The notes below the pieces were generated by a model. That model saw nothing but the letters and a program-made list of their open reading frames with translations, ran no database searches and was not told the origin of the DNA. Shown one piece after another: positions 36,777 to 48,409 of a DNA stretch of 64,000 nucleotides (position 1 is its first letter; the number at the start of each line of letters is the position of its first letter). Position numbers and translations under genes: made by a program. Source of the DNA: Rhizophagus irregularis (lineage: Eukaryota > Glomeromycota > Glomeromycetes > Glomerales > Glomeraceae); the NCBI RefSeq assembly GCF_026210795.1, contig NC_089438.1, positions 1,261,501 through 1,325,500 on the forward strand. The letters run 5' to 3'.

Positions 36777-39700
36777 ATGTCGGGTTGGAAATATAGCTTT
36801 GAGAGGCTTTCAAAACATGAATATGTTGCTTGTATTATACATCCCAAGAAAGTAGTATATATTTGTGGTCAAAAAATAAAACTCAACCGTAAATGGGAGA
36901 AGGATTATCTTAACCGTCATATTCAACGTTCTGGATGTAAGGCAGATAAAGGGCAAAGGACAATCTATAACTGGTTTAAGCCAATAGAAGTAAAACCAGT
37001 AAAACAAGTTGAAGAAGAAGAAGAGGAATATGATTCTGATGTGTACGATAATATGGATGATGATGATCTTATACGAGTTGATGAAGTAAATGAAAATGAT
37101 CAAAATCAAGAAATTTTAGCAATTAATATTGAAGAGACATCAGATAATACAAGGAATACTAAAAAACAAAAGTTAATTTGTATGGGACTTCAGTCTGAAG
37201 AAATATCAAAGTATATTAAGCGAACTCCTGCACAGTTTGGTGGTAGTCGTCGTATTGAAGTAGTTGCACGCGAACTTTTTCCCAATTTATTTTCGCAAAA
37301 ATTCAGTAGAAAAAAGTTGAATTCTAAGCAAAAAAGACAATTAAATCATGCACTTTTTGCAGAATCCATATGGCAAATCGATCGACCAAGTATGTTTTAA
37401 TACTTTATATTAAATTAAATCATAAAAATTCCACCAATTTTAAATTATATTCTAATAAATTATCCTTTTATTAATGATTCATTTAAAGGTAATGCAGTAC
37501 GTGCAAAAGCTTGCACTGGAATTGCTGAATGTGGAAATATTTGTACTGAATGTTCTTATATTCGATACAACCAAGCTTTGTGCAATAAAATTGCTCGTCC
37601 TTTACCATTATCCAGCAATATTAAATTTACCCCAAAACATTATTGGGAAGATAATCCTTTAAAATGATGTTTAAAGAATTGTGACCTTCGTGACATCTGG
37701 AATATACTTAACAATGAATCTGAAAACCAACAAGAAAATCCCTGGATTGCTCTTGCTGACAAAGCTTTGAAAGGTGCCTTTAAAGATAAACCAATATTTA
37801 CTGGTCTTTGTGAAGTTATGGGTGATGCAATTGAACGAAAAATGAAAAACAAATCCAAAAGAAACTTAAAGTATAGTGATGAATTCACTAGTTTTTTAAC
37901 TATATTGGGAGGGATTAGTTCAAGAGCTTTGGATTTATTTCGTCAAAATTTAGAAGGTCGGACAATTCAGTCAATTCGGTATAATTATCTATTATTTTAT
38001 ACAAATGTTTTAAATTTTTAGTAATTAATAAAATTCATAATTTATTTAATTGTTATAGGCAATTAAGAAGAAATGATGATGATTATTTGACTAATCCAGA
38101 ATTATGTTATGAAAATGTAGCTCGTGTTAAAAGATTAATTGATACAGTCAATTATAATGGACCAATTTGTGCAATGACTGATAACACGAAACTTAAGCCA
38201 CGATTGCGATATTCTCCTAATCTTGGTTGTATTATTGGATCAACGTTATCAAATGAAGAAACAACAGTTAATATATATAATGATATTCCAAAAATAATTA
38301 ATAATGTTAAATCAGAAAATGGAATTGCAAAAAATGTTCGTGCATATATATTACAAGTATGATATATTTTTTTATTTAAAAATTTTTGTAGCAATATATA
38401 TCTTTTTTTTTGAAATATCGATGCATTAATCTTTAACAAATTGTATTTTATATATTAGATACCATTATCAAAATTTCCTCCAATAGTTATAGCCTTACTT
38501 CCAAATAAAGGGGCTGACACTGCAGATTTAATATTACAATTGCATAAACGATTAATTCTAGAAATCGCACCACAACTCAGTCTCCATATACTTTCCTTAG
38601 GTTCTGATGGGGCTATAACAGAATACCAAGCACAACAATTAATTGTCAATATTCAAACAAGTGAAAAATTAACGGTTATAGAACCTCAATTGAAAATTAA
38701 CTTTTCATGTCCTATTTTTAACTATATTGGTCCTATTATACGTGTCCAAGATCCCAAGCATGCCAAAAAAACAGCAAGGAATGCTATAATGTCTGGAGCA
38801 CGATTATTAACATTTGGAAATTCTTCAGCCCGGTATGATCACTTCTTACAACTTATTAATCAAAACAGTTCCATTTTGTATAAAAATGATGTCATTAAGT
38901 TAGATCGTCAAGATGATGCAGCAGCCTATCGAACATTTTGTTCTTCAAATTTTCGCCAATGTTTAACAACCGATTATCAGGTTAAAATTGGAATGGAGGG
39001 ATTTGCAGTTTATATTTTTATAATAGGTAAAATATCAAGAATATTTATCTGTCATTAATTAATATTACTTTATAATGGCATAATGGTATAACTATGTTAA
39101 TTACTTTTTATTTATAAAGGTGAAATAGTTGATAGTTACTTAAATCGTAATATTGCTCCACTTGAACGAATCAGAATGGTTATGACTGGCTATTTTTTCA
39201 TCCAATTATGGCGTATTCATATAGAATTACTTTCTCAGAAATATCCTGACTTTATTTCATTACGCCAAAACTTTTTAGCAAATCAAACATTTGCAATTTT
39301 TACTTCTCTTTGTGAATCACTTGTTTTATTAGTTAAAGCTCATCGTGAATATTATTCGCAAATACCATTCTTACCCTGGTACCATGGATCTGAGCCTGTT
39401 GAACATTTTTTTTTGGTATTGCACGTCAACTAAATTCAGATTTTGACTTTGCAGATTTAATTCAAATGCTTCCCAAAATATCACAATATACCAAAGCTTT
39501 GAGATCAAAAAAGTTATTTTTTGATCAAGAAAAAACTGTTCGTCAAGGTAAGCATTACTTAAATCTTTTAATTATGCAATTTATTAATTAAATGGCTTAT
39601 CTGTTATGATTTTTTTTTCATTATAGGTTATCATTTTGATTACAATTATGGAAATTTAGAAGAATCAACGTTAGAAATATTAAGCTTTGGCCAACAGACG

Positions 39701-41034
39701 AACAAATTTCACAAACAATGAAGCATTCACATCATCTAGCTGTTGAACTAGCTGAATTTCTTGGAATGCTTCAACCTGCAGATATTTCTCCTGAATTGAA
39801 TTCTTTACAAATATTAATTAGCATTCATGAAGAAGAAGTTTCAACGTCCGATAGGAAAAACCAGAGTGAAAATGATAAAGAACAAGATGAAAATGATGAG
39901 ACTGATTTTTCTGCAGCAATAACAGAAGCTTCACATGAAATGAGACGTATTTCAACAGAGGGAAATAATGAAGAGAATTTATCAAATTTATTCCAGGAAG
40001 GATGTTCGCAACTAACTCTAATTGATCAAGTTTCCGAAGATTTATCTACTTTATATAATGGAGATAGCAGTAAGTCATGTTTTAAAAACATACATCTATC
40101 AATAAAATTGTTACATTGTTTTCAGAAAAAAAAATTTTTAAAACTCTTAAATTATCATTTATTTTCATTCTTTATAATTAAATAATTTTTTATATACAGT
40201 TAATCTTGGATTTCAATATGGATCAGAAAATAACTTGGATTTTGAAATCTTACTACAGCAACGACAAAGGCATGAAGCTTACACTTCAAAACCACTTGAA
40301 CGAAGATTCAGGACAGTTTCTAAAAGACCTGATACTTCGGCTAACATTCAGCCAAATAAAGCTAGCCATTTTGTTGCCTATTTTACCAAAAATGAAAATC
40401 CAGAGCAACGATTTGTTACCCAACGTGAAAAGCGATGGAAGGAAAATCGTAGAAATGTATCAATTACTTTAGCTCAGCTTCATGCTGAAGAATTGACTGC
40501 ACAATTGAAAAAAAAGAAAAAAGTGACTAACAAAAAAGCACAACATTCTCATATTCAAAGTAAGTATCTCTTTATATATATACATCTTTATTATACAAAT
40601 AAAATTACTAATTTTTAACTAATTTACTAAAAAAAGTCCCAAATATCGAAAATGCAAATATTTCAAAAGACTTTCTATTAATTAAGGGAGATTATGTATT
40701 TGTTATATATGGAGATCAAATGTGCGTGGGAAGGGTTATTGCGGTTTACTTTGAGGCTTATGGAAATCATTGCTATACCGAAGAAGCAATAACGGATTTG
40801 GATGATATATCTTATATATCTTTACATGTTTATATTCCAATCCATCGTTTGTTTAGTGATTTAACCAGAGAAGAATGTAATCTTTTAACACACCACCTTG
40901 CTTCTAATATTGTTTATCATATTGGACCAACTAATGTATTAATTGAAGAAAATGTATTGAAATTGCTAGGAAATGAAAAGCAGTATTATTATGATTACTT
41001 TGGTCGAAAGGATATAATTGAAAAAATACAATAG
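36777..41034 (+). pseudogene. DDE transposase gene (hAT/P-like), eight exons, disabled
   Basis: Exons: 36777-37389, 37489-37978, 38059-38356, 38459-39026, 39120-39547, 39627-40069, 40200-40559, 40637-41034. All introns are GT-AG and in phase; the model is about 1200 codons. N-terminal Cys19, Cys30, His48 and Cys54 resemble a BED-type zinc finger, followed by an acidic linker. RNase-H-like clues are MTDNTKLKPRLRYS (first Asp), LGSDGAITEYQAQQ (second Asp), DPKHAKKTARN (as in P elements) and EPVEHFFG-like near the end. Defects: TGA at 37665-37667 where Cys or Lys context continues, a 9-T run at 39406-39414 off frame by one base, and one A missing near 39682. Both indels are in homopolymer contexts and could be sequencing errors; the TGA is not. 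The superfamily is uncertain. Confidence 0.8.
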
Positions 41035-41294
41035 AAATACTTTTTACAATAAAATACAATAATACACATTATAAAATTTGTGACTTATAAAGTTAATTAA
41101 TTTTTTTATTTAAAAATTTTTTTTCGATAAACTTAAAGTTTGATCAACAAAAACAATAGGTAAATCACATGATGATCAGAGGTCAGGAAATTAATTTGCG
41201 TATTTTTTCCGATTATCCAAAGTAAGGAGGTAATTTTGCGTACTGAACTTATAAAAAACCCTTGCGTACAGCTATTAGTAAAAAGTTCAGAAGT

Positions 41295-41326
41295 CACCTT
41301 ACCTTTTTATATATATTTCGGGGTCC
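41295..41326 (-). repeat. Right terminal inverted repeat of the 5-kb transposon
   Basis: Complement of the left terminal repeat, ending CGGGGTCC. Boundary certain to about one base. Confidence 0.88.
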
Positions 41327-41446
41327 TCTTCATACACTCCACCCTTATTCTATAACTCTAATTCTCTAATCTTTACCTAATCTCTTACTAATTTTCACGT
41401 TGTATGGTGGCGCGGACCGTGCAGTGTGATGTTGGTGATGGAGTGG

Positions 41447-42999
41447 CCCTATAAGAAATATGTATACGGAAAGGATACGTTTTGTATACATTTTATGTAC
41501 GTTTCTATAGATTCCGTATACAAATTCCGTATATTTAATAAGCAATTCATTTTTTGAACATTTTTTAAAAAAACTAATGTATACGGAAAAAATTAATCAT
41601 ACGGAATGTATACGGAATTTTTAAACTTAATATTTTTAGAAAATAATTTTACAAAAATCTCGTATCATAACACGAGATCACGTGATTGTTTATTGTTTTG
41701 TTATGATACATTTTTTGTTTTTATATAAACCCTTACTTTGATGAGTTTGATCTTCCGATCTTCCTTTCTGTCTTTCCCCTTCCTTCTCTTTTCTCTCGTC
41801 TTATTTTTGTTATTTTTTCTAAATTTTTCTTCTTTTTTCGTCACCTCCCTTTTAAAAAAAAATTTTTTTTTTTCGTACCTCACTTTAAAAATTTTTCTTT
41901 TTCATCACTCTCCTTTAAAAAAAAAAATTTTTTTCGTCACTCCCTTAAAAAAAAAAAAATTTTTTTTGATTTTATTCTTTTATTCTCACTCTACTAAAAA
42001 TTTTCTTCTTTCTATTTCTATTTCCTCTTTATAAAAAATTTTTTATTTTTCTAACTTTGACGTCCTCCCTTTAAAAAAAAAATTTTTTTTAACTCTCCTA
42101 ACTTCGTTACCCTCTTTTTAAAAAAATATTTTTTTTTGATTTATTCTTTATTCCCCTTTCTTTTTTATTTATATTTATCCCTTTTTTATGTCATAGGCCA
42201 GCAGTTTTTTTTTGTGAGAAGATTCAGTTTTTTTGTAGATCAGTTTGGGAGTCCTTTCCTTTTTGTAGGATTGTTCAGGATTTTTTTCTTTTTTTAGGTC
42301 AGTTCAAATTTTCTTTTTTTTTTTGTAAGTTGGGTTCAGATTCTTTTCTTTTTGTAGGTTGTTTCAGTTTTGTTGCTTCAGAATCTTCTTTTTTTGTAGG
42401 TCAGTTTTGGATTTATTTTGTTATTTTGGTTTCTTTTTCATCAGATGCTTCATAATTCTTTTCATTTATGTAGGTCAGACATTCTGGAGTTCTCTTTCTT
42501 TTTTTGTAGAAATGCTGACCTTTGGTGACTTGGACGATTGCAGATACTATATGAAGGGGGGTTTTGTTTTCAATTAAGTTAGACGTTCTTTTTTGTTTTT
42601 TTTAGGTTGTTTGACTCCAAATGAACCTGAACTTATAGATAATTTTGGTTGCAATAGGTGGCCTTAATAAGGAGGGAATTTTCATAATGTATTTGTATTT
42701 TGTTTATTTTTTATTTTTTATTTAATTTAATAAAGTAAAATTAGATTTATGTAAATATAATTATAGTAAACTGTAATACAAATAGTAAATTCAGTGACCA
42801 AATCGTATAAATTTCGTGATAAATTCAGTGATCAAATCATGTAAATTCCATATGAATTCCGTGCAAATTCCGTATCCAAACCATATTTTTAGTGATACAG
42901 AATTGTGCATTTTTCCGTATCCTATTATGATACGTTATTTCTAAGGAAAAAAAATCGTATAAAAACTTTATAAAAAACGTATCCAATTTTTTTATAGGG
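41447..42999 (+). mobile_element. CCCTATAAAA element, copy C (solo)
   Basis: 1553 bp, same ends (CCCTATAAGAAATATG ... AATTTTTTTATAGGG), flanked by TGG at 41444-41446 and 43000-43002. It aligns along its length with copies A and B, including the TATA-like box (41719-41729), CT-rich leader, TAG-ending T tracts and the open 3' segment, which here has small indels. Its independent position and target duplication show that the unit is a transposon in its own right. Confidence 0.85.
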
Positions 43000-43002
43000 T
43001 GG

Positions 43003-43307
43003 GCGGTATAAGTATAGGCAGTACAGCAATAGTAGTTGCAGAGAGGGTACTGCAGCCATGTTCGGATGTAAGTTTTATGTAGTTAGAACTATTATATGAA
43101 TAATGAATTTTTATGAGTATTTAAAATATTTTATTATAGGTGAATTGATTGAACGCAGTAGCATCTTTTAATTTTTATATTGCAAACTAATAGACAAATT
43201 TTCAACATTTAAATAATTTGTCCGGTGACATTACTCGGTAAAGTTAATGTATTATTTTTTTTTTCTATCAATCAATCTACTTTCGATAGAATAATTAGGA
43301 ATTTCTT
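43003..43307. other. Short intergenic spacer
   Basis: No supported gene between element C and the small MITE at 43308. Confidence 0.5.
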
Positions 43308-43479
43308 CCCTGTAAAAAGTCAATCCGTTTTTTATATTCCATTTTTTTTCCGTAAAAGGTTCATATTCCCGGAATTAATAACCTTATATCGCGGAATTTA
43401 TCATTTTCCGTGAATGGATCCGTGAAAGACTCATTTTTACGGAGTTTTTACATAAATAACGGATAAAATTTTTTATAGG
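43308..43479 (+). mobile_element. 172-bp CCCTATAAAA-type MITE
   Basis: Begins CCCTGTAAAAAGTCAATCCG and ends CGGATAAAATTTTTTATAGG. The interior shows GGATCCGTGAAAGACTC. An inverted relative lies at 44795-44934. The target duplication is not clear. Confidence 0.7.
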
Positions 43480-44794
43480 ACAAAGATTATTATATAGAAT
43501 AAGAGAGATCAATATGCATGTAGTAGCAAGTTTACGTTCACCTTGCCAGCCTGCATCTGCAAATATTTCAAAATTTATCATTGACCACTTCAACATGGTG
43601 AAGAAATGTCGAGAACGTTATGAATCTTCCTTATTGTGAAAATCTTACATTCTGTGATAATGTTTTAGCATCGGATGCTTTTTTAAAATTAATGCTTCAT
43701 GTGTTACATGACTCCTTTTTTGCTTAAGATTCTGACTATGGTTTAAGTCAAAATCTTTATTGTCATCTGTATCAATCCCATACTCATCATCTTCAATTTC
43801 ATCATCTACAGCCTTATATTCCCGTCATCGTATGCAATTTCATCATCAATCTGTGATGACGTTGCGCACTTCACAGATTAATTTCCTCGCTTCTTAATCT
43901 ATAAAATTATATAAGGGAACAGAAATCAGTATATGAAATACTGAGTCATGAAACACTCATACTCCACAAACAGACTAAGATGGCTCGATTGGCTCGTGTC
44001 TATGACGAATGTAACACTGACAATCTTTATGGATGCTCGGAAATTCATATGACTTGGCACATGAGCAGATATTTTATTTGTTACTTATTTCGACCAAAAA
44101 CGTCACCTTTTTTTAAAGTTAAGCGTACTCAATTTTTTTTATTTCTGCAGTAATAATGTCTGCTAAAAAAATGAAAATGAACAGATTAATTTGATTGAAG
44201 AAGTTAAGAAGTTATTTCTTTAACTATTATGAATATAAACACTTTCATAATATTAAAAAGATCGATGATGATAAGGCCTTGGGAAAGTTTATCGAGCGAA
44301 TTGGAAAAATTCGAAAAGATATATTATCATTATGACAATAATTAATTTTTTTTTTTTTTACTTGAAATTTGAATCATTATGATACTAATATTGAAATGAA
44401 CCCTGCATGATTATTTTAAGTTATCTTTATTCATTAAAGAATTCTCGTTCTTAACTAATAAAAAACATTATTTTATTTTATTTTTTTTTATTTGGAGAAA
44501 AGTGGTCAGTTTGATTAAAGCAACAAACTGCGGCAACTAAATCGTAACTGTATAATTGTGACATTGTTGGTTATGCAAAAATTTTTGATTGTTCGCACTC
44601 CTTTTGACTGTATGTAAACTTGCAATGGTTCGAACGGTTTACATTGTTTATTTATTCATTTATCAATCATTAAAATCAATGAAATAATCAGAAAGTTAGC
44701 GTCTAAGCAGAGCTTATTACTAAATAACAATAATTCATATAAAATTTATATAACTGAATAATATGTTAAATTTTAATTATACTATTTTATAAAG
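43480..44794. other. Intergenic, no supported gene
   Basis: Some stretches are less AT-rich (43740-44010) and may be a degraded gene, but no protein family could be recognised in any frame. Confidence 0.45.
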
Positions 44795-44934
44795 CCTTAT
44801 AAAAAATTTTATCCGTTATTTCTGTAAAAACTCCGTAAAAATGAGCCTTTCACGGATCCATTATTAATTTCGGTAATATGAGCCTTTTACGGAAAAAAGA
44901 AGAAATATAAAAAACGGATTGACTTTTTATAGGG
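44795..44934 (-). mobile_element. 140-bp MITE, inverted relative of 43308-43479
   Basis: Begins CCTTATAAAAAATTTTATCC and ends GACTTTTTATAGGG. Read on the minus strand it matches the other MITE over most of its length, with an internal deletion. Confidence 0.7.
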
Positions 44935-44937
44935 TCG

Positions 44938-45612
44938 AATGAATGAAGTTCAAATTCGAGAACATGTTCTTAAATGGGTATTGTTCAGAATCCTGGACTT
45001 TATTCTGATCCTTTAAGTTATTTAAATGATGATTTAACGCTTTTAAAAATACTTTATAATGATTTATTCCTCAATTAAATTTACTTTTAAAAGAATTCTT
45101 AAATAAGGTGTACCTGTAAAAAAGGACGTTCCTGAAGAGCCACATGAAAATTTAATCAGATTTTTTGGACAATGATTGTAAACCAAAAAAAAAATCAGAA
45201 ACAACAAACAATTAAAATAACTAAAGTTATTGGTTCAAAAGGAATAGGTACAAAAATCATTACGATTCAACATGCTGAATTAATCTCAAAGTGGATAATA
45301 CATTATAAATATGGACAAGTTGAACAATTTATAAGAATTCAAAGTTTTATATTATAACAATGATTAAAGTAAAAAACAAAGATGGCTACAATCTGATTAC
45401 ATGACAATTTAAATGTCTTCAACTTTCTTTTCTCAATAATGAATATAGTATAATTAAAGATAAGTTTTATATTTTCTTTTAATTATAAAAAATTATATAT
45501 TAAGTCGAGTTGAGGGCGAAAACTCATTTGGGCCATCATTTGGTCGTGAAGACCTTATGATATATAATAATAAAGCTAGTTATTGCAAAAATGATTTAAT
45601 AGAAGAATAAAA
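44938..45612 (+). pseudogene. Relic of a BTB-BACK-TLDc gene
   Basis: Plus-strand frames show NEVQIREHVLKW and, one frame away, VQNPGLYSDPLSY (BACK region). Next come KIITIQHAELISKWI (entry of the TLDc domain) at about 45254-45300 and NYILSRVEGENSFGPSFG at about 45491-45545, the conserved TLDc core. Several stops and frame changes separate these pieces and the BTB part is missing. The motif order matches the intact gene at 60763-62369 in architecture, though it is not a recent copy of it. Confidence 0.75.
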
Positions 45613-47592
45613 TATTACAGGTTAATGTAATAAGTGTTTATCATATATAAATTATTAAATCGATTATTTTGGCTTATTTTCACTAGTAGTTATCTTTTTA
45701 ATAAAAGAAACAATAAATTTACAGTTGAAATGATATTTGAAATTTTTATCATTATTCTGCATGAACTAATATTATTTTATTTTAAGAATAGGTGAAACTG
45801 TATCTTAACGTTAAGACACCGAAATTTAAAAGTCCTTTAATATTTTGTTGTACTTCTTTTATGATCTGTAAAATGTTAATTAATAATAAACAGTAAATTG
45901 ACAATATTGGATTCTGGAAAATTTGAGATATACTAATCAGTTGAAAAATATCTCATTATTTTTTTAAGACAGGTTGTTATCCCACTTATTCAATTCATTC
46001 AATGTAAACTTTTAGGAATGAAAAAAAACATATATTTAGCAATTTTCGTTCGAATGTAGAATGTCCATTTTAAACTGAAGTTTGATAAAAAATTTTATTT
46101 TAAAAAAAATATAAGATAAAGTGACAAGGATACATTGTGTATTTATTGTATTTATTTAGTAATTAAAAAAAAATCTTGGACTTTTCATAGTAAATAGAAA
46201 GAATGTATCCCGTTAAACAACAACATTTCTTTCAGCCGGAGCTATTCGCCATTTATGTGTGATGCTTAAATCTCGCTCCAAAAAAAGGATATTTTTATGG
46301 TGATTATTTAATTCTGGGTCAGAAAAAAAGATCCGAAAAAAAATTGAATTTTTTCTCTTTAAAAACTATTTTGCTCAAATAAACCAAAAATCCATCTTTG
46401 ATGCTTTAATTAACTAACTTGCAGAGCAGGCAAAAATACATATACTGTACATTTTTTAAAAAAGTTTGTATATTAAAAATTTCTTTTTTACAAATTTTTG
46501 TGAGATTTAAGCTTCATACAGGGGGAGCGAGTCTGTCAGCGAGATACAAATTTATTCTATTATAAACATATTGCAATTTAAAGCTCATTTTACTTCATAG
46601 TATATTGATATATCTTGAAATTTGAGAGGACTCTTTCTTTTAAAAAATATTTTTAAAGGAAATTCACGAAGTTCATGAAATTCTTTCATTATTTTAATGT
46701 TGACCAGAATTAAATTTAACAAAAAAAACAAAAATACGAGTAGTTTAATAAAAAAAAAGAAAGAAATCCATCATTTAACGCAGACAAATTTACAAACGAA
46801 GGGATAGAATAATGGAACCACGTGGTATTGCATTTTTCTCCAACTTGCTTCTTCAAATCAGTTAATCCCGTTTCATAATTATTAACTAATCCTTAAGACA
46901 TAAGTATGTTGCATATTAAAAATTACCATATTTATGATATTTTGAGTAATCAGCGATTTGTAAAGTAATTTCTAGAATGATAATTATTTAGATTGTCAAT
47001 GAAATCCTAATTAAATTTTTCTTTGAGATGTAAGGTTTATGCTTCATTGATATTATTTCTTATTTTAGTATCTGTTTGACTATTTAATAAAATTATTCTT
47101 TTACAAATTATTGCGTACAAAGAAAATCTTAATTTTTAGGCGTCGCATTACTAACATTCTATAGTACTTTTATCAATAAATTTTAATCTTCGGTGAGTAA
47201 TCTTGCAAACTTTGATTTTACTGTTTAAAATATAATAAATAAAATGAAGGGTTGATATAAAGCCCTTCTGGTTACTTGATTTATACTAACCACTTTGTTT
47301 ATAAATTAATGTGAATAACTCTAATAATAAGCTTACTACATTATCCAGAATTGACTTTAAAATCAATGGAAATGATTGGATTACAATATTATCACGTGCG
47401 TATAATATTTGATAACCGTACGAATTTTTCAAAAAAAAAAATATTTTGACATCCTATTCTTTAGCTGTTAAACCGAGCCGTCCGAGCTAAATTGTGCTTA
47501 CTAAAAGCTAAGCTTGAATAAAATCTAATAATAATAAGATGGATTTAATATTTGCTAAATAATTTATTTTTATAATATACATTGATTTTAAT
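45613..47592. other. Intergenic, no supported gene
   Basis: AT-rich, short ORFs only. Nothing recognisable before the segmental duplication starts at 47593. Confidence 0.55.
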
Positions 47593-48409
47593 GTCATTAT
47601 CATCAGAAATGTTGGCAATCCAAAATGACATATTTTCATTGATTTTTGTTATATTCTCGGTGTATCTAATTCATTAAATGGTCAATACCCAAATTGCCAA
47701 CATTTCCGATAAAGGTAATAAAAATATCTCCAATAAAATGAAACAATCAATTTATTGATTAGGATCGAATCACTTATTATTACTTATTAGACTTTCATCT
47801 TATATTCATTTTATACTTTATGCTCGGTTTTCTTTTTCAATTATATTTTCACTTAGTTTCCTTTTTTGTCGATTTAACTTTATCATTTGATTCTTTTATT
47901 ATTGTTTCACTTTTGATTTTCCTTTAACTTTCTTTTGTTTGACTTATTTCATTTTTTATCCTTGTTTAATTTAATAATCCTTTCATTGGTGTTTTTTTTC
48001 AGGGTTTTCGTTAGTTTTAGGATAATGTGCAATCAAAAATATTTCAAATAATTTAGTATAATTCTCCATTTTATAATTTAACTTTTAAAACATTTTTGTA
48101 AAAATCTCGAAATTATTTTTCATTTAAACATAATCATGTAAAAAAATACTAATAATAAATTTATTCAAAAAGTGATAATTAATCTGACCCTACATTACGT
48201 ACTGTACAGTATATTAAATCTTTTACATCAAAATAAAGTTAGTTTAATGATAAAATTAATTTGCCATAAATGAACAATCAATACTAGCTAGCCAATTTAT
48301 AATTTATTTATTTTTATTAAACCAAAGTACTACATATAAAACCATAAATAATAGCTAATAATTAATATAATTTTAATTAAACTAAATTCTTTTATTTTTA
48401 TAAAAAAAA

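Larger units (their letters stand above)
36298..41326 (+). mobile_element. Complete 5-kb DNA transposon with TIRs and target duplication
   Basis: The inverted ends share GGACCCCGAAATATATAT and, after a short mismatch, GGTAAGGTG (about 32 bp in all). The direct flanks CTTCATACA are present at 36289-36297 and about 41328-41336, a 9-bp duplication (10 bp with one mismatch). The right boundary is uncertain by one base. Subterminal TTGCGTA motifs occur at 36379, 36467, 41196, 41236 and 41262, all in the same orientation, and may be transposase-binding sites. The interior holds one eight-exon transposase gene. Confidence 0.88.
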
